NCBI GenBank assembly: GCA_031213475.1
Contig: JARUPZ010000018.1
Coordinates: 682,001-746,000, forward strand
Origin: Nereocystis luetkeana
Lineage: Eukaryota > Sar > Phaeophyceae > Laminariales > Laminariaceae
Length of the DNA stretch: 64,000 nucleotides
Direction: 5' to 3'
Shown here in pieces: positions 11,057 to 22,100 of this stretch; positions within the stretch are counted from its first letter, which is position 1; every line of letters begins with the position of its first letter. A program made the position numbers and the translations under genes. The notes under the pieces are model-generated. The model was not told where the DNA came from. It did no database searches and saw only the letters and a program-made list of their open reading frames with translations.

Positions 11057-11299
11057 ACGTGCGGCACGTGCCTGGTATGTACGAGGCCGTTCAGTTGTGC
11101 GCCAGATAAAACACCAAGCTGACAAAAAAAAAAAAAAAAAAAAAAACCCGCTGTATTTTTGGACTTGCAAAATACCGGCACTGGTACTCATCGTTGCCTC
11201 TCGTTCTGCGGTGCCACAAGAAGAAAAAAAAGTGACACTATTCATATCTTCATCGACTATCCCACCGCAGTATGTGCGCGCGGATGCCGGAGAACGGGG

Positions 11300-11472
11300 G
11301 AAGTCGTATGACCATAGACCCTCGCATCCCTAAAACGCCGGCACGGACGGAGCACGTCGGGTTTCCACCGACCAGGCGGGCATTGCTTGCACCGAGCGCG
11401 AAGAAGAACGCGAGGTGTTCGGCGAGTCGCATGAAGGGTGAGAGCTGAATCCTACCAAGAACCGCTTGTCGA
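11300..11472 (+). repeat. Partial copy of the 290-bp dispersed repeat
   Basis: It shares with 20523-20812 the blocks GTCGTATGACCATAGACCCT, GGAGCACGTCGGGTTT, CATTGCTTGCACCGAGCGCG and GGCGAGTCGCATGAAGGGTG. The copy is truncated at the 3' end, where it runs into GGCGA repeats and a G-run. Confidence 0.75.
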
Positions 11473-11579
11473 GGCGAGGCGAGGCGAGGAGGGGGGGGGG
11501 GCGGGGGGTTTCGCATCCCCTTCTCCTCACTGTGACTACGACATCAACGAATCCCAGACATACGGGTGTCAAGCTTCAA

Positions 11580-11708
11580 TCACGACAAACAGCACACGTC
11601 GTCCATCCCTGGGGGGCGCGGGTTGCCCAGGCGTTGCTCGATTCTCCGAGCTAGCGCCGCCGACGTGATCTGGGGCTTGGGGCTCATGAATGTCGTCGCC
11701 ACCCGCCC
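11580..11708 (-). CDS. Terminal exon of an unassigned gene
   Basis: A textbook acceptor (a long T/C tract ending cgttgcag) opens at 11708 and reads 42 codons in phase 0 to TGA. The peptide runs GRVATTFMSPKPQITSAA, then a basic helix (ARRIEQRLGNP), then PPGMDDVCCLS. An upstream exon ending phase 0 near 11902 (…YENEPDK before gttcgt) would join naturally but lacks a convincing acceptor. The rest of the gene is unresolved between here and 14392. The family is not recognised. The frame could also be fortuitous, but the acceptor quality argues for a real exon. Confidence 0.4.
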   Translation of the reverse strand, partial: GRVATTFMSPKPQITSAALARRIEQRLGNPRPPGMDDVCCLS

Positions 11709-12443
11709 CTGCAACGAAAAAAGAAAAAAACAAACAAAACAAAAGAAAGAAACAAAGGTGGTGAGGACGACGACGACGACAACGAGGAGGAGGAGGAGGA
11801 GGAGGAGGAGGACCACGAAACAAAAAGAAGAAAGAAGAAGAAAAAAAAACAGATCATACCTGGTATCAGATAGTAGACGACGGGACACGAACCTTGTCAG
11901 GCTCGTTTTCGTAAACACTTCGTCTCCGATCGGTCACTTGAGTTGTTCAGTTGATCCATTCAGTCGCTGTACTCTATAGCAGTGCAATGTATTTACAACA
12001 ATTAGACAAACCACACCGATAGCCAAAGGAATTGCGGGCACTTTGTCTCGCACGAAGCTATTTCCATTTGTGCGCCCCCCAAGAACGAGAACCGTTCAAG
12101 CTTCTGGACCGGGAGCACCGTTCAAGCTTCCCAGGCCACCGTTGCCCTCGACAGGCCACCGTCGGTCTGGCTACGCTACACCAGTAGGTGTGGGTGACGG
12201 CGATGATCAGGCCGTGCCATTGCCATGCTGTGGGTTTGTTTCACAAACGAGCCCCCCTTCTCCTAGCTATTAATCTATTAATAGCTTGCTCGTCCGACAC
12301 GAGAGTATTTCCGCCCCGCCGCCTTTCAACGCGCACATCATCGGGGCTGGATGTGCAGCAAATAGTAGCAGGAGCGGTGGTGGTGGTGGTGGCAAAACGC
12401 GTAGTGTTTAGCAGTATAGTAGCAGCAGTTCTAGCAGTAATAG

Positions 12444-12446
<3 letters not shown>

Positions 12447-12493
<47 letters not shown>

Positions 12494-12497
12494 ATAC

Positions 12498-12565
<68 letters not shown>

Positions 12566-12610
12566 ATAGTAGTAGTAGTAATAGTAGTAGTAGTAGTAGT
12601 AGTAGTAGTT
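12447..12610. repeat. AGT trinucleotide microsatellite (~160 bp)
   Basis: A near-pure AGT/ACT run with a few AAT interruptions. The poly-Val, poly-Thr and poly-Leu open frames here are artefacts of the repeat. Confidence 0.95.
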
Positions 12611-13511
12611 TTGGGTATACACCAGTCTGATCGAAAACATAAGGCACGTTTCGATAGCCACAACACGAGCAAAAGTACCACATATTTCCGATCATACCGA
12701 TATAGTAGAGTATTGATAGTAGAAGGAGAGAACGACACGTCACCAGCATGGCGATGAAACCGCTGCTGCGCCAGGAGAAAAAACGCAGAAGACCACTCTG
12801 GGCGTGAATAAACGGCCCTTACATTTCGGCCCGGAGCATTTTTTTCTTCCTTTCTGGCGCTCCTCGCTTAAGTAACGTAAACGTCGCTAATATCTCTCCC
12901 CCACCCCCCCCACCCCCCCAGCAAATATATATATATATTAAAAAAATAAATGAACGCACGCACGCTTCTTATAACCGACCCCTCTTCAGGACTGACTCAC
13001 TTGCAGAGGGGGGAAAAAAACTGACGATACAAAATGTGACGACTGTATGACACCGACGCCCACGGAGCGATTGGGGGATGACGATACAGAAACATTGGGG
13101 GTCCGAGCGACAAGGCAAAAGGAGGAGGCATGAGGTACGGGCGCTCACGCTGATTGCTCGTACAAAGTCCATACCACCAAAGTTATCACCTTTTTTCAGT
13201 TTTTGTATTCTTATAAATAAATATCCTCCGGCGGATTGGTAAAAAACAAAAGCTCAAGCAAGCTCACCCAATACACCCCCCACTCTCAGATTTCGTGTCG
13301 TGCGTCAATTTATAACCCGTAGCTCCCGTACTGTAGTCCTGAAAGGGCGAACGAGTAAACCTCGGCCTACATATCGGACGAGTACAAATATGGGTATTAA
13401 ATGTTCGAAAAACATCGTAACAATAAAAATAAAAAAAGAGATTTTGATGATACTAGTGGGCAACCGGTATTGTATAGAGCTTCTCGAAATTGAGGTACCC
13501 CACCCGGTCTA

Positions 13512-13622
13512 CTATTACGGGGGACCATAGTAAATAAAACCAAACACTGTTAGTAAAGATAGCGAAATATACAGGTTTTTGTGTGTACCGTAGGTCCTAT
13601 TTAATATGGTCCCCCGCAATAG
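13512..13622. mobile_element. Family A MITE
   Basis: Left end CTATTACGGGGGACCATAGT; right end TTAATATGGTCCCCCGCAAT. The middle matches the family (CTGTTAGTAAAGATAGCGAA). Confidence 0.83.
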
Positions 13623-13629
13623 GGAGGGA

Positions 13630-13736
13630 TATGCTGTAGTAATCAGGACCAAATGTGCTTAGTAAAAATACTGTATATATATAGTTTTTTTGTGTATGTG
13701 ATGGGTCCTAATTACTACGGCCCCCCGTAAGTAGTA
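13630..13736. mobile_element. Diverged family A MITE
   Basis: A decayed copy directly follows the previous one. It keeps CAGGACCAAATGTGCTTAGT and the right end TTACTACGGCCCCCCGTAAG, but the left terminus has lost its G-run. Confidence 0.65.
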
Positions 13737-13748
13737 AAAAAAAAAAAA

Positions 13749-14090
13749 CTTGGCCGAAACAAAACGCTACCCTCATATGCACACCACTCCTGTCTATAAA
13801 CGTAAGGGCCGTCTGTACTAAAAAAAAAAAAAACTTCGGACATATCACCTCCAGATACAGATCATGATCAGATCTATCTACAAATAGATCGTCTACAGGT
13901 AGTTCCTTCCTTGCCTGCCGTGGCCGAAACAAAACGCTACCCCTGTGAGCACGCCACCCTTGTCTATAACCGAAAGGACGGTCTGTACTAAACAGTTCAC
14001 ACTTCGGACATATCAGCTTCAGGTACATACAATGATCTGACATATCTACAGATAGATCATCTTGTCCCTTCCTCGTCTACCGCTGTGAGA
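13749..14090. repeat. 172-bp tandem duplication of an AGATCAT-rich sequence
   Basis: Two adjacent units share TGGCCGAAACAAAACGCTAC, then CGGTCTGTACTAAA-like, then CTTCGGACATATCA, then GATCTATCTACA-type words, offset by about 172 bases. Related AGATCATCTACAGATAGATC words recur at 15880-15930, 16870-16905 and 21890-21950. Confidence 0.75.
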
Positions 14091-14151
14091 GGTTGCTTGT
14101 GTAAGACCTGCATGTATAGCACAGATCCAACCCCAGGGGAAAACGTGTGCC

Positions 14152-14260
14152 ATTACGGGGGACCATAGTAAATAGGACCTACGGTACACACAAAAAACCA
14201 TGTATTTTCCAGTTGTTATTAGCAATATTAGGTCCTATTTACTATGGCCCCCCGTAATAG
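14152..14260. mobile_element. Family A MITE
   Basis: Left end ATTACGGGGGACCATAGTAA; right end TATTTACTATGGCCCCCCGT. The middle has GTACACACAAAAAACCATGT. Confidence 0.83.
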
Positions 14261-14392
14261 ATCGTGCAGATTATACGGGTCGTACCTATCTACCTACCAA
14301 CAACATGAGCTGCATACACACAGTAGATCATGTCATACAATAGTGTTATGGCACTGCTTTAAATTAGGCTGAAAGGTCGGTATTTACCTGGA

Positions 14393-17300
14393 TCAGGTAT
14401 TGGGATCGTATTTGTAGTACTTGCGAGGCGTATCTTTGATGGAAAACCAGGGAGGAGGGGGGGGGTCCCAGCGAGGCACGAGCTTGGCTCTCAGTCTCCG
14501 CGTGCACGAAAGAAATAACACCGTTCTTTTTCTATCTCTGAGCAAACAACACAAGTTAGTCCCAACGAGTACCGACTGAATAGGCAAAACGTGTGCAGGG
14601 GATACAAAGTGTCCCGACCTTTGATCTTAACAATATCAGGAGTTGATCATCCCTTTTGAGGGATCTAGATCATCAAATCGCCGAGTGGGAATGAACTGTC
14701 GATGATTTGTCACCAGGTTGTGAAAAATATTTGTATACAAGCGGCACTCATAGGTAGGGACGGGTTGGTCCTCTACCGCTTACCGGAGTCGATGGAACCG
14801 TCTCAAGCTGAAAGACCCCCCCCCTCGCGCAGATGCTCGCCCCGCTCAGAAGCCCCTCGCTGATGTGCACCATACATATATCATATATATATATAGTTGT
14901 TTCACACCGGTATGTACGTGCAGGATAATTCCAGGAATATTCCACGGTATACCACATATTCCAGGTATGTATAAAGACACGGAGAGGTGACGAGGGAGGC
15001 GAGAGCGGCGCGGCGGCGGGCGGGCGGGCGGGGGGGGCGGGGTGTACTCATTATTATGTACAGCCGTAATAGTATGACCATACACCCTCGCATCCCTACA
15101 ATGCCGGGACGGACGGAGCACGTCGGGTTTCCACTGACCACAGGCAGACATTGCTTGCACCGAGCGCGCGTGCGTGGGGGGGGGGGGGGCAGGGGGCTAC
15201 TCATTTGTTGCTTTCCCTTGGGCATTTGACCATTGACCACGCCTCCCTTTCGAGACGGAGCGGCGGTATGATAAGTGCATGCTATTCAATCACCATGTCC
15301 GTTCGTCACGTTTGCCCAGAGAGGGGAGGGCGGGGGGGGGAGTGAGTAACGAAAGATCGAAGGATTATATACCTCTTTTACTATTAAAAAAACTGAAGAA
15401 GTTATCCTACACTAATTCCAAGTATTTTGGTCCCAAACAAACGAGGGTTGTACAAATTCTAAAGGATTCAACTACTCTACTATACCTGATTAAATATAGA
15501 GCTTACTTTCGACATCCAAATGAGAGGGACAAACTCAGGAAACATGCGGTGGTGGTGGTGGTGGTGGGTGATGGTGGTGGTGGTAGGTAATGGTGGTGGT
15601 GGTGGCGGTGCACGAAGGATGTGGTTGGAGTCAAAACGGGATTACGTTCCTACTGTACTACCGGCTGGAGTGGTATACCGTGATATTACTATTACGGGGG
15701 GCCATAGTTAACAGGACCAAATATTGTTAGTAAAAATGGTTAAATATATAGGGTTTTAAGCACACCATAGGTCCTGTTAACTAGGGTCCCCCGTAATATT
15801 CAATAGTGGCGTCGTAGCGCGTGACGAGGGGTTCGCGTCGGAGCGGTCGCCGATATGATGGGGGTCCCAAAATGCAGACAGATCATCTACAGATAGATCA
15901 TCTAGATCCTAGCCTGCCGTTATGATGTGTCGTGCAGGATCTGTACAGTACAGATCCACTGCAGGCAACAGGTGCTATGGAGATAGACCACGCAAAATAT
16001 ACGGTTCCCACCCGGCAACAAGAGCTAAATCATACAGATCACACAGATCATACAGATCATACAGATCAGGGATAAATATCTAGATGATCCAAGTGGGAAT
16101 CGATGATCCTCATATCGACCTGTGGATGTATCAGAAGGGACCTTCCTTCTGTTAAAACAACACAACGCATCACGAAACACCACATGCTCGTAAACACCTT
16201 ACCTTCCGGACGGAACCTTGAACGACACACGATGCCAGCACCCGCCCAGATCGGTGATATCGTACGTCACAGAGCAGGGGGGTTCTGCAAAGCGAAGCCA
16301 AGTGCAGCAGAGCGGTCGAGCAAGCCAGGTAGGTCGAGCAGGGGTAGTATGTGCGAAGGGACGGGACTGGAAGGGAAGGGAAGGCCTAACTTTGCCATGC
16401 CAGCGCGCAACACCATAGTCTAGCAAAAACCAAACCACGTTTGGTGGGGAAAGTGCCCGGCCTAAGTGTCACTAAACCAACACGCCCGGCCTGAATGCCA
16501 CAAAACCAACACGCGACAGAGCGGTGGCGACGACAACCAGAGGGCCTTAACGCCTCTGTTGCCCGATTGTAGCATATATAGGGGGGGAAAAGTGTCGAGA
16601 CTAAAATGGCAAACACACAGCCACAACCGACGACACGAAGCGAAGCATATCCCGGGCTCCAGGGGGTGTACTCGATAGGAGAGATGTACTCGATCTCACG
16701 CATGGCCGTAGTCGTATGACCATATACCCTCGCATCCCTACAATGCCGGGAGCTCCAGGGGGGGAATAATATACATAGTAGATGTGTCCGATGTGCAAGC
16801 CAGCGGAGGTAGAGAGAGGTATTATAGACGCACGTCACGCGCGCAGCATGATGAGACATACTCGCACACAACGGACAGATCAGATAGATCATCTACAGAC
16901 ACGTTCCTGATCTGTATGATCTGTATGATCTGTGTGATATGTATGGTCTAGCTGATGTTGCCGGGTGGGAGCGCCTCGGACGGACTATCGATCCCCCCAC
17001 TCTGACGGTCGATCTACAGCAGTGGACTTTTCAAGGGCCGACAGAAGTAGAAGTCCCGCCGACTTTGAGGGGCTTAAAAAACTACCACCGAAGCCTCAAA
17101 CAAAAAAATACTGCTTACTTTTTTGTCCGTTAGCAGAGCATTCCGTACGACTACATACGGCCATGGCATGACATGACATGAGTACTTTCCTACAGCAGTA
17201 CGGCTTTAACCCCTGTTGGCACAAGCCTGTACTTTGAGTGGTCTGCCCTCGAAAGGGTTGGAGAGGGAGAAGGGGGGACGCTTCGAGAAAAGCAAAGCAC

Positions 17301-17492
17301 CTCCTCACCTTCGGCGGTACGAACGACTTCGCTCGGTGGCGCTCCTCCCGCCTCGGCCGCGGCAGTCCCGCTCCCCGGGGATATTCTCCCACCATCCCCA
17401 TCCCCAACCCCGCCGCCCTCCCCGACCGCCCTCGGCTGTCCAAACCCCGGGCGATCGATGACGGACGACATCCAACCCAACAGGCCCTCGAT
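14393..17492 (-). CDS. Unassigned gene, three phase-matched 3' exons
   Basis: Exons are 17492-17309, 16284-16203 and 14537-14393 (stop TGA). Each is bounded by a good acceptor (ggtggcag after a long C/T tract; gctttgcag; tttgctcag) and, for the first two, a donor (gtgagg; gtaagg). Phases 1 and 2 agree exactly at both junctions, which is unlikely by chance. The product reads IEGLLGWMSSVIDRPGFGQP, a Gly/Ser-rich linker, then SVTYDITDLGGCWHRVSFKV, a basic segment (RDRKRTVLFLSCTRRLRAKL), then PRWDPP and the C-terminus TPRKYYKYDPNT. The middle looks like a beta-rich fold. I cannot name the family. The first exon starts in phase 0 and needs an upstream exon that I did not find. Long open frames on the opposite strand at 17238-17500 lack a usable acceptor. 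Confidence 0.55.
15350..15540. other. AT-rich island, possible organelle-derived fragment
   Basis: About 190 bases of markedly AT-rich sequence without simple repeats are set between G-rich repeat sequence. The + strand is open and reads a Lys/Leu-rich peptide (KDYIPLLLLKKLKKLSYT). The composition suggests an organellar insertion, but I do not recognise the source. It lies inside the second intron of the preceding minus-strand gene. Confidence 0.3.
15690..15798. mobile_element. Family A MITE (GTTAACAGG subtype)
   Basis: Left end ATTACGGGGGGCCATAGTTA; right end CTGTTAACTAGGGTCCCCCG. Like the inner nested copy at 10882, it carries TTAACAGGACC in place of TAAATAGGACC. Confidence 0.83.
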
Positions 17493-17647
17493 CTGCCACC
17501 GGCGGGTGAGGTGGGGTGGGATGGGCGGCGGCGGGAGGGAGGGGGGGGGGGGGGCGTCAAACCTTATGCGCGCAGAAGGATGAAAAAAAAACGACAACAG
17601 TTTCGTTTCACCCCTTGCGCAGATAGTTCATTGGTACGATCCTCACC

Positions 17648-17850
17648 TGACCCTTTTAGTACCGCAGTCCCGTTTTGGGGGCAAACCACTTAAATTACAA
17701 GTAGTGTGCCCTCAGAACGGGACTGCAGCACTATTACGGGGGACCATAGTATACAGGACCAAATATTTTTGGTAAAAAATAGGGAAATATATAGGCGTTT
17801 GTGTGTGCCGTAGGTCCTATTTACTATGGCCCCCCGTAATAAAAGGGTTA
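17648..17850. mobile_element. Family B element interrupted by a family A MITE
   Basis: Family B sequence runs 17648-17732 and resumes at 17842 with AAAGGGTTA. Between them lies a complete family A MITE (left TTACGGGGGACCATAGTATA, right CTATGGCCCCCCGTAA) bracketed by TA on each side. Deleting the MITE and one TA restores the family B arm. This is the second independent nested case supporting a TA target duplication. Confidence 0.85.
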
Positions 17851-17999
17851 GTGATTCATTTCGTTTGTGTGTGCCGTAGGTCCTATTTACTACGGTCCCC
17901 CGGAATAAAAGGGTTAGTGATATTCTACTCTATTCTACTCTATTCTACTCTATTCTACCTCATGTCGCCGGGTGGGAGGCGAGGTACGAGCGCGTGGTT

Positions 18000-18091
18000 C
18001 CAGCTGCACGTATCTCTCCTGGGTTGTACCCGTACTATAACGGCAAGCTGCACGTATCTCTCCTGGGTTGTACCCGTACTATAACGGCAAG
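18000..18091. repeat. 44-bp direct tandem duplication
   Basis: A unit containing AGCTGCACGTATCTCTCCTG and TACCCGTACTATAACGGCA occurs twice in a row. Confidence 0.9.
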
Positions 18092-18369
18092 TTGTGGGAC
18101 CAGCATGTATGATCTGCGGCACGTCGTGATAATGTTCGAGACGTGACTTTCAGGATTTATCGCGCGAAACGTTGAATGTCGCGCCCAACCGAGTGCTGGA
18201 GCGCGGAATGAGGAATGACGGGATACGTGCGTGTGTGTTTTCCTACAGAATACTGCCGCATCGACGAGGGGGAAGAAGCGCAGGCGGGGCGAGGGGAGGG
18301 TGGCGGTGGCGGGGTGAGGGTGGGGGGTAAGCTGCGCAAGGTGCCAGACGGAGCAGCCACGCGGAGCAG

Positions 18370-18402
<33 letters not shown>

Positions 18403-18578
18403 CATATATGTATTATGCCGGAAACGGTTTTTGTTTGTTTGTCCAGGAGCATAGCATTGCTTCCTTCAGTGCCTTGCCTACAACCTCTAGAGAGCTCGGG
18501 GTTAAAAACGCGGGAGCAGCAATAGCGGTGGTGGTTGTAGCAATGGTAATATAGCCGTAGCTGTTGTTGTAGTAACAG

Positions 18579-18579
<1 letters not shown>

Positions 18580-18632
<53 letters not shown>
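18580..18632. repeat. AGT microsatellite
   Basis: About 17 AGT units followed by a duplicated GGAGGTGGAAATGA. Confidence 0.92.
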
Positions 18633-18661
18633 AGGTGGAAATGAGTGGAGGTGGAAATGAT

Positions 18662-18773
18662 ATTATTACGGGGGACCATAGTTAATAGGACCTGTTGTAT
18701 ACATAAAAACCTATATATTTAACCATTTCTACTAACAATATTTGGTCCTATTAACTATGGCCCCCCGTAATAG
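18662..18773. mobile_element. Family A MITE
   Basis: Left end ATTACGGGGGACCATAGTTA; right end TATTAACTATGGCCCCCCGT, with the family middle CTAACAATATTTGG. Confidence 0.85.
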
Positions 18774-19104
18774 TACTGTGGTGCAACAATACCGCCAAAC
18801 AACAGCAGCAATCGCGAAACGACGGCAACACCAACATCAACCCCTTCCCCCCCCCGCCCCCCCCCCCCTCCTCCCCAACTAGGAACGGTGCTCCGTCTCG
18901 AAAGGGATGCAAGGTAAATGGTCAAATGACTAAGGCAAGCAACAAATGAGTACGATCCCCACCCCCGGTCATACGACTACGGCCATGCATGAAATCGAGT
19001 ACATCTCTCCTATCGAGTACACCCCCCAACCCCTCCCACCTCCTCCCCAGCCGCCACCACCACCACCACTGCCACCACCACCACCCACCACCACCCTCTC
19101 CCCC

Positions 19105-22100
19105 CTACTCCAACCATAACCACCACCACCACCAATTCTGGACTAACCCCACCTGCCCCTCTTCAAGCTCGTGGTCCAGTCCATCGTGCTCCGTGAAACT
19201 AAGGTCGACGCCTATTCCTCTGAGCCTATCAGCAGTCGCCCGTCCCCAGGCAGGCTTGACCATACCATCCGCAGTACCGTGGGACGAGTACACGGGGGTC
19301 CCGGTAGCTGGCTCTGTCTTGAACCTAGGGGAGCCCGACGGTAAAAAAAAGTCATGAGGGAGGGAGGGAGGGAGGGAGGAGAGGGAGGGGAGGGGAGGGA
19401 GGGAGGGAGTTGGGGAGGGGGGGGGGGGGAGAGGAAAGAAAAAACAAGAGAGGGAGGGAGGGGGGGAGGGAGGCATACACACCCTCACACCCTCACACAC
19501 ATCGACTATCACATAACACGACAAGCAAACACACCAAGACAGACATAAACACACACCACCTTGATATCCTGGCACACACAAACACGCCTCCACCACACCC
19601 TCATGAAAAAACAAAACACACACAAGCAAACACACTCACTGCTTGCTTTCGTCGTCGGTTCTTTCCCAAGGCCGACCGTCGGAATCCACGAAATGTTGAT
19701 GGAGCTCGTACGACTAATATTAGGCTGTTTCCTACGCGGCTCAGATTTTGAGCTTCAGGTTTTGACCCGATCGCATTTTCAGATGTGGCGTTGGCAAATC
19801 GAAGCGGTCTTCCTGTGCGGAAAAAAAAACGGTTTTATTGTGCCTGCAGAGATTCGAGCAAACGCCGAGACCAACTGCTGCTGTTGTGGTCTGGCGCCGC
19901 GGAGAGACGCGCCGAGTGGGCTTCTTTTTTTTTTGTTCATCAAGCTTCCCACACATTCACCTTCAAAATTTGTGTCCAGTGCGCTGCACTGCGCGTAGGA
20001 CCCAAGCGTCCGGGCACACCTCAAGTTTGGCGGCGAGGATACATGCCGAGTGCGCTACGTAGAGCCAACCTGCCTCCTTGGTATTTTGTATTTCACAATG
20101 GAACTGACTGCTGCCGCTGCTACTGCTGGAGTCTACGAGTACGCAGCCACGGAGAGGTGCGCGCCGAGTGCGCTTCTCTTGGTCTCTAGGCCTGAGCCCG
20201 CGATAGCCGACTGTTTGTTGCCTGGCCACGGAGAGACGCGCCGCCCGCCGACCGCGCGACGGGTGCGAAGCAACGTCGCTGTACAGCTGTATCACCATCC
20301 AACTCATCGATCGTTCTGCTGCTGCTTGCTGTCGTGACCCAAGTCGTCAGAGTTTGGCCATCGGGTTTTCAAATCGAAAAAAATCCGGTCGGATTTTGCA
20401 TATTCGGACGGCATACGCAGATGTTTTCATATTTGGGATCGAAAAATACAAATCTAAATCTCGAAATCGAGCAGCCTAGGAAACAGCCTTGACAACCCAA
20501 GCTCTGGAGGGGAGTGGAGGGGGGGGGGTGTACTCGATAGGAGATATGTGCTCGATCTCATGCATGGCCGTAGTCGTATGACCGTAGACCCTCGCATCCC
20601 TACAATTCCGGGGCGGAGCATGTCGGGCTTTCACCGACCAGGCAGACATTGCTTGCACCAAGCGCGAAGCGCCGTGAGGTGTCTGGCGAGTCGCATGAAG
20701 GGTGAGCTGCATCCTTCTAGGAACCGCTTTTGAGGCGGACTTGCATATGGACGACAGCTTCAATGAGTTGATTTAATTTCCGGTATAGGCATTTCCAGAG
20801 ACGGCAATGGGAGTACTATGTAGCTGCCTCGTGGGTGCCTCAACATAAGCACTGGGGGGGGGGGGGGGGAAGGCAGAATAAAACAGAAATATATTTTGAC
20901 ATCCGAGGAACTCACGCGGCGGAGTCATCGTTGAGGAAGCTGGCGTGGCTGAACACCCCCGCGATTCTCGTCGCCAGGGGCTGGTAGCCCAGCACTTCAA
21001 GGGCAAGGCAGCCCCCCATCGAAAAGCCTGCGCGCGAGAGAGGTGGAAGAGGTAGTTTCTTACAGCAGGCATTAGATATCCCTTATGCCTCGCAGCGGTA
21101 GACATTGCGATTGCGGTGGGTGGGGGGGTGGTTTGTTCGAGTGACCAGAAACTACAATGGACCTGGAGCCCAGATATCCCTCTTTGTTTTGTACACAGCA
21201 TATTTTTTTTCTGGTTGCTATATAATAATGCCACCCCTGTGATAGTCCCGTATAGCAGCAGGTATCATCCCGTACAGCAAAAGCAGTAAAGGTGGTCCTC
21301 AGGTGAGTACGTACGTACGTACGTACGTATGTGTACGTACGTACGTAGACAGCCCTTTGACAATTACTACTATTCATACTATTACGGGGGCATATTAAAT
21401 AGGACCAACGCTACTCACAAAAACCTCTATATTTCGCTATTTTTACGAACAATATTTGGTCCTACTTACTTTGGTCCCCCGTAAATAGTGGATCGGAAGA
21501 ATCCCTCCGGTAAATCCGCAAAAGCCCCTGCACGCCTAGAGCAGATAATCGATTTTCCCACCTCACCCTTTCAAGGCAAAAACAGCACTCCCGTCTCGGG
21601 GGGACGAACCACTCTATTAATAACTATAAGAAGCTTGTCCCCCAAGACGGGGCCGCAGTCCCAACAGTCCTCAAAAATGGTTGACACTAGAGGTTGACAT
21701 TACCTAGATAGTTCGAGAGGGAGGTTTATTATTTCCGATCAATCTTGCATGATCTACATACGGCGGCTCATCTTGCGGGGCGAGACCTCGAACAAATTGG
21801 CGCCGTAGCAGGTGTTCCCCTGAGCTGGAGCTAACTGTACTGCACAGATCCTTCACGACATCTCACAACGACAGGCTAGCATCTAGGTGATCTACTGTAG
21901 ATCATCTGTCGGTAGATGAACTATCTGTAGGTAGATAGATCGTGGTCTGTGCGTCCGAGATGAGAACTCTTACCGCAAGAGAACCTTACCGCCGACGAAC
22001 ACCCTGCTGCTAGGGACCCCTTCCTCTTCCAGTTTTCGAACCTCCTCCTCCACCTGCCACCCCCCCCCCGCCATCCCCCCCGCGGTGGCGGTGGCGGCAA

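Larger units (their letters stand above)
10273..11579. other. Intergenic, filled with family A MITEs and repeat fragments
   Basis: No exon was found. The interval holds three family A copies (one nested), a poly-A run at 11120-11143 and a fragment of the 290-bp dispersed repeat (about 11300-11470). The promoter of the 75-residue gene should lie just above 10272. Confidence 0.5.
11709..14392. other. No complete gene resolved; repeats and MITEs
   Basis: The interval holds a CCT/GTC trinucleotide tract (11760-11815), a long AGT microsatellite (12447-12609), family A MITEs (13512-13622, 13630-13732, 14152-14260) and a 172-bp tandem duplication (13749-14085). Exons upstream of 11580-11708 are expected here but were not identified. 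Confidence 0.5.
17493..19104. other. No gene resolved; repeats between two minus-strand genes
   Basis: Contents: a family B element split by a family A MITE (17648-17850), a duplicated MITE right end (17843-17912), a 44-bp tandem duplication (18000-18091), TA and AGT microsatellites, another family A copy (18662-18773) and C-runs. A plus-strand acceptor at 18249 opens a short basic frame (TRGKKRRRGEG) that stops at 18316; without partner exons it is not annotated. Confidence 0.5.

Noticed and set aside
12241-12757. Poly-Val, poly-Thr and poly-Leu open frames
   Set aside because: Artefacts of the AGT microsatellite.
17238-17500. Open frame on the + strand opposite the unassigned gene
   Set aside because: It has a donor-like site but no polypyrimidine tract or acceptor, whereas the minus strand has both and joins in phase to two other exons.
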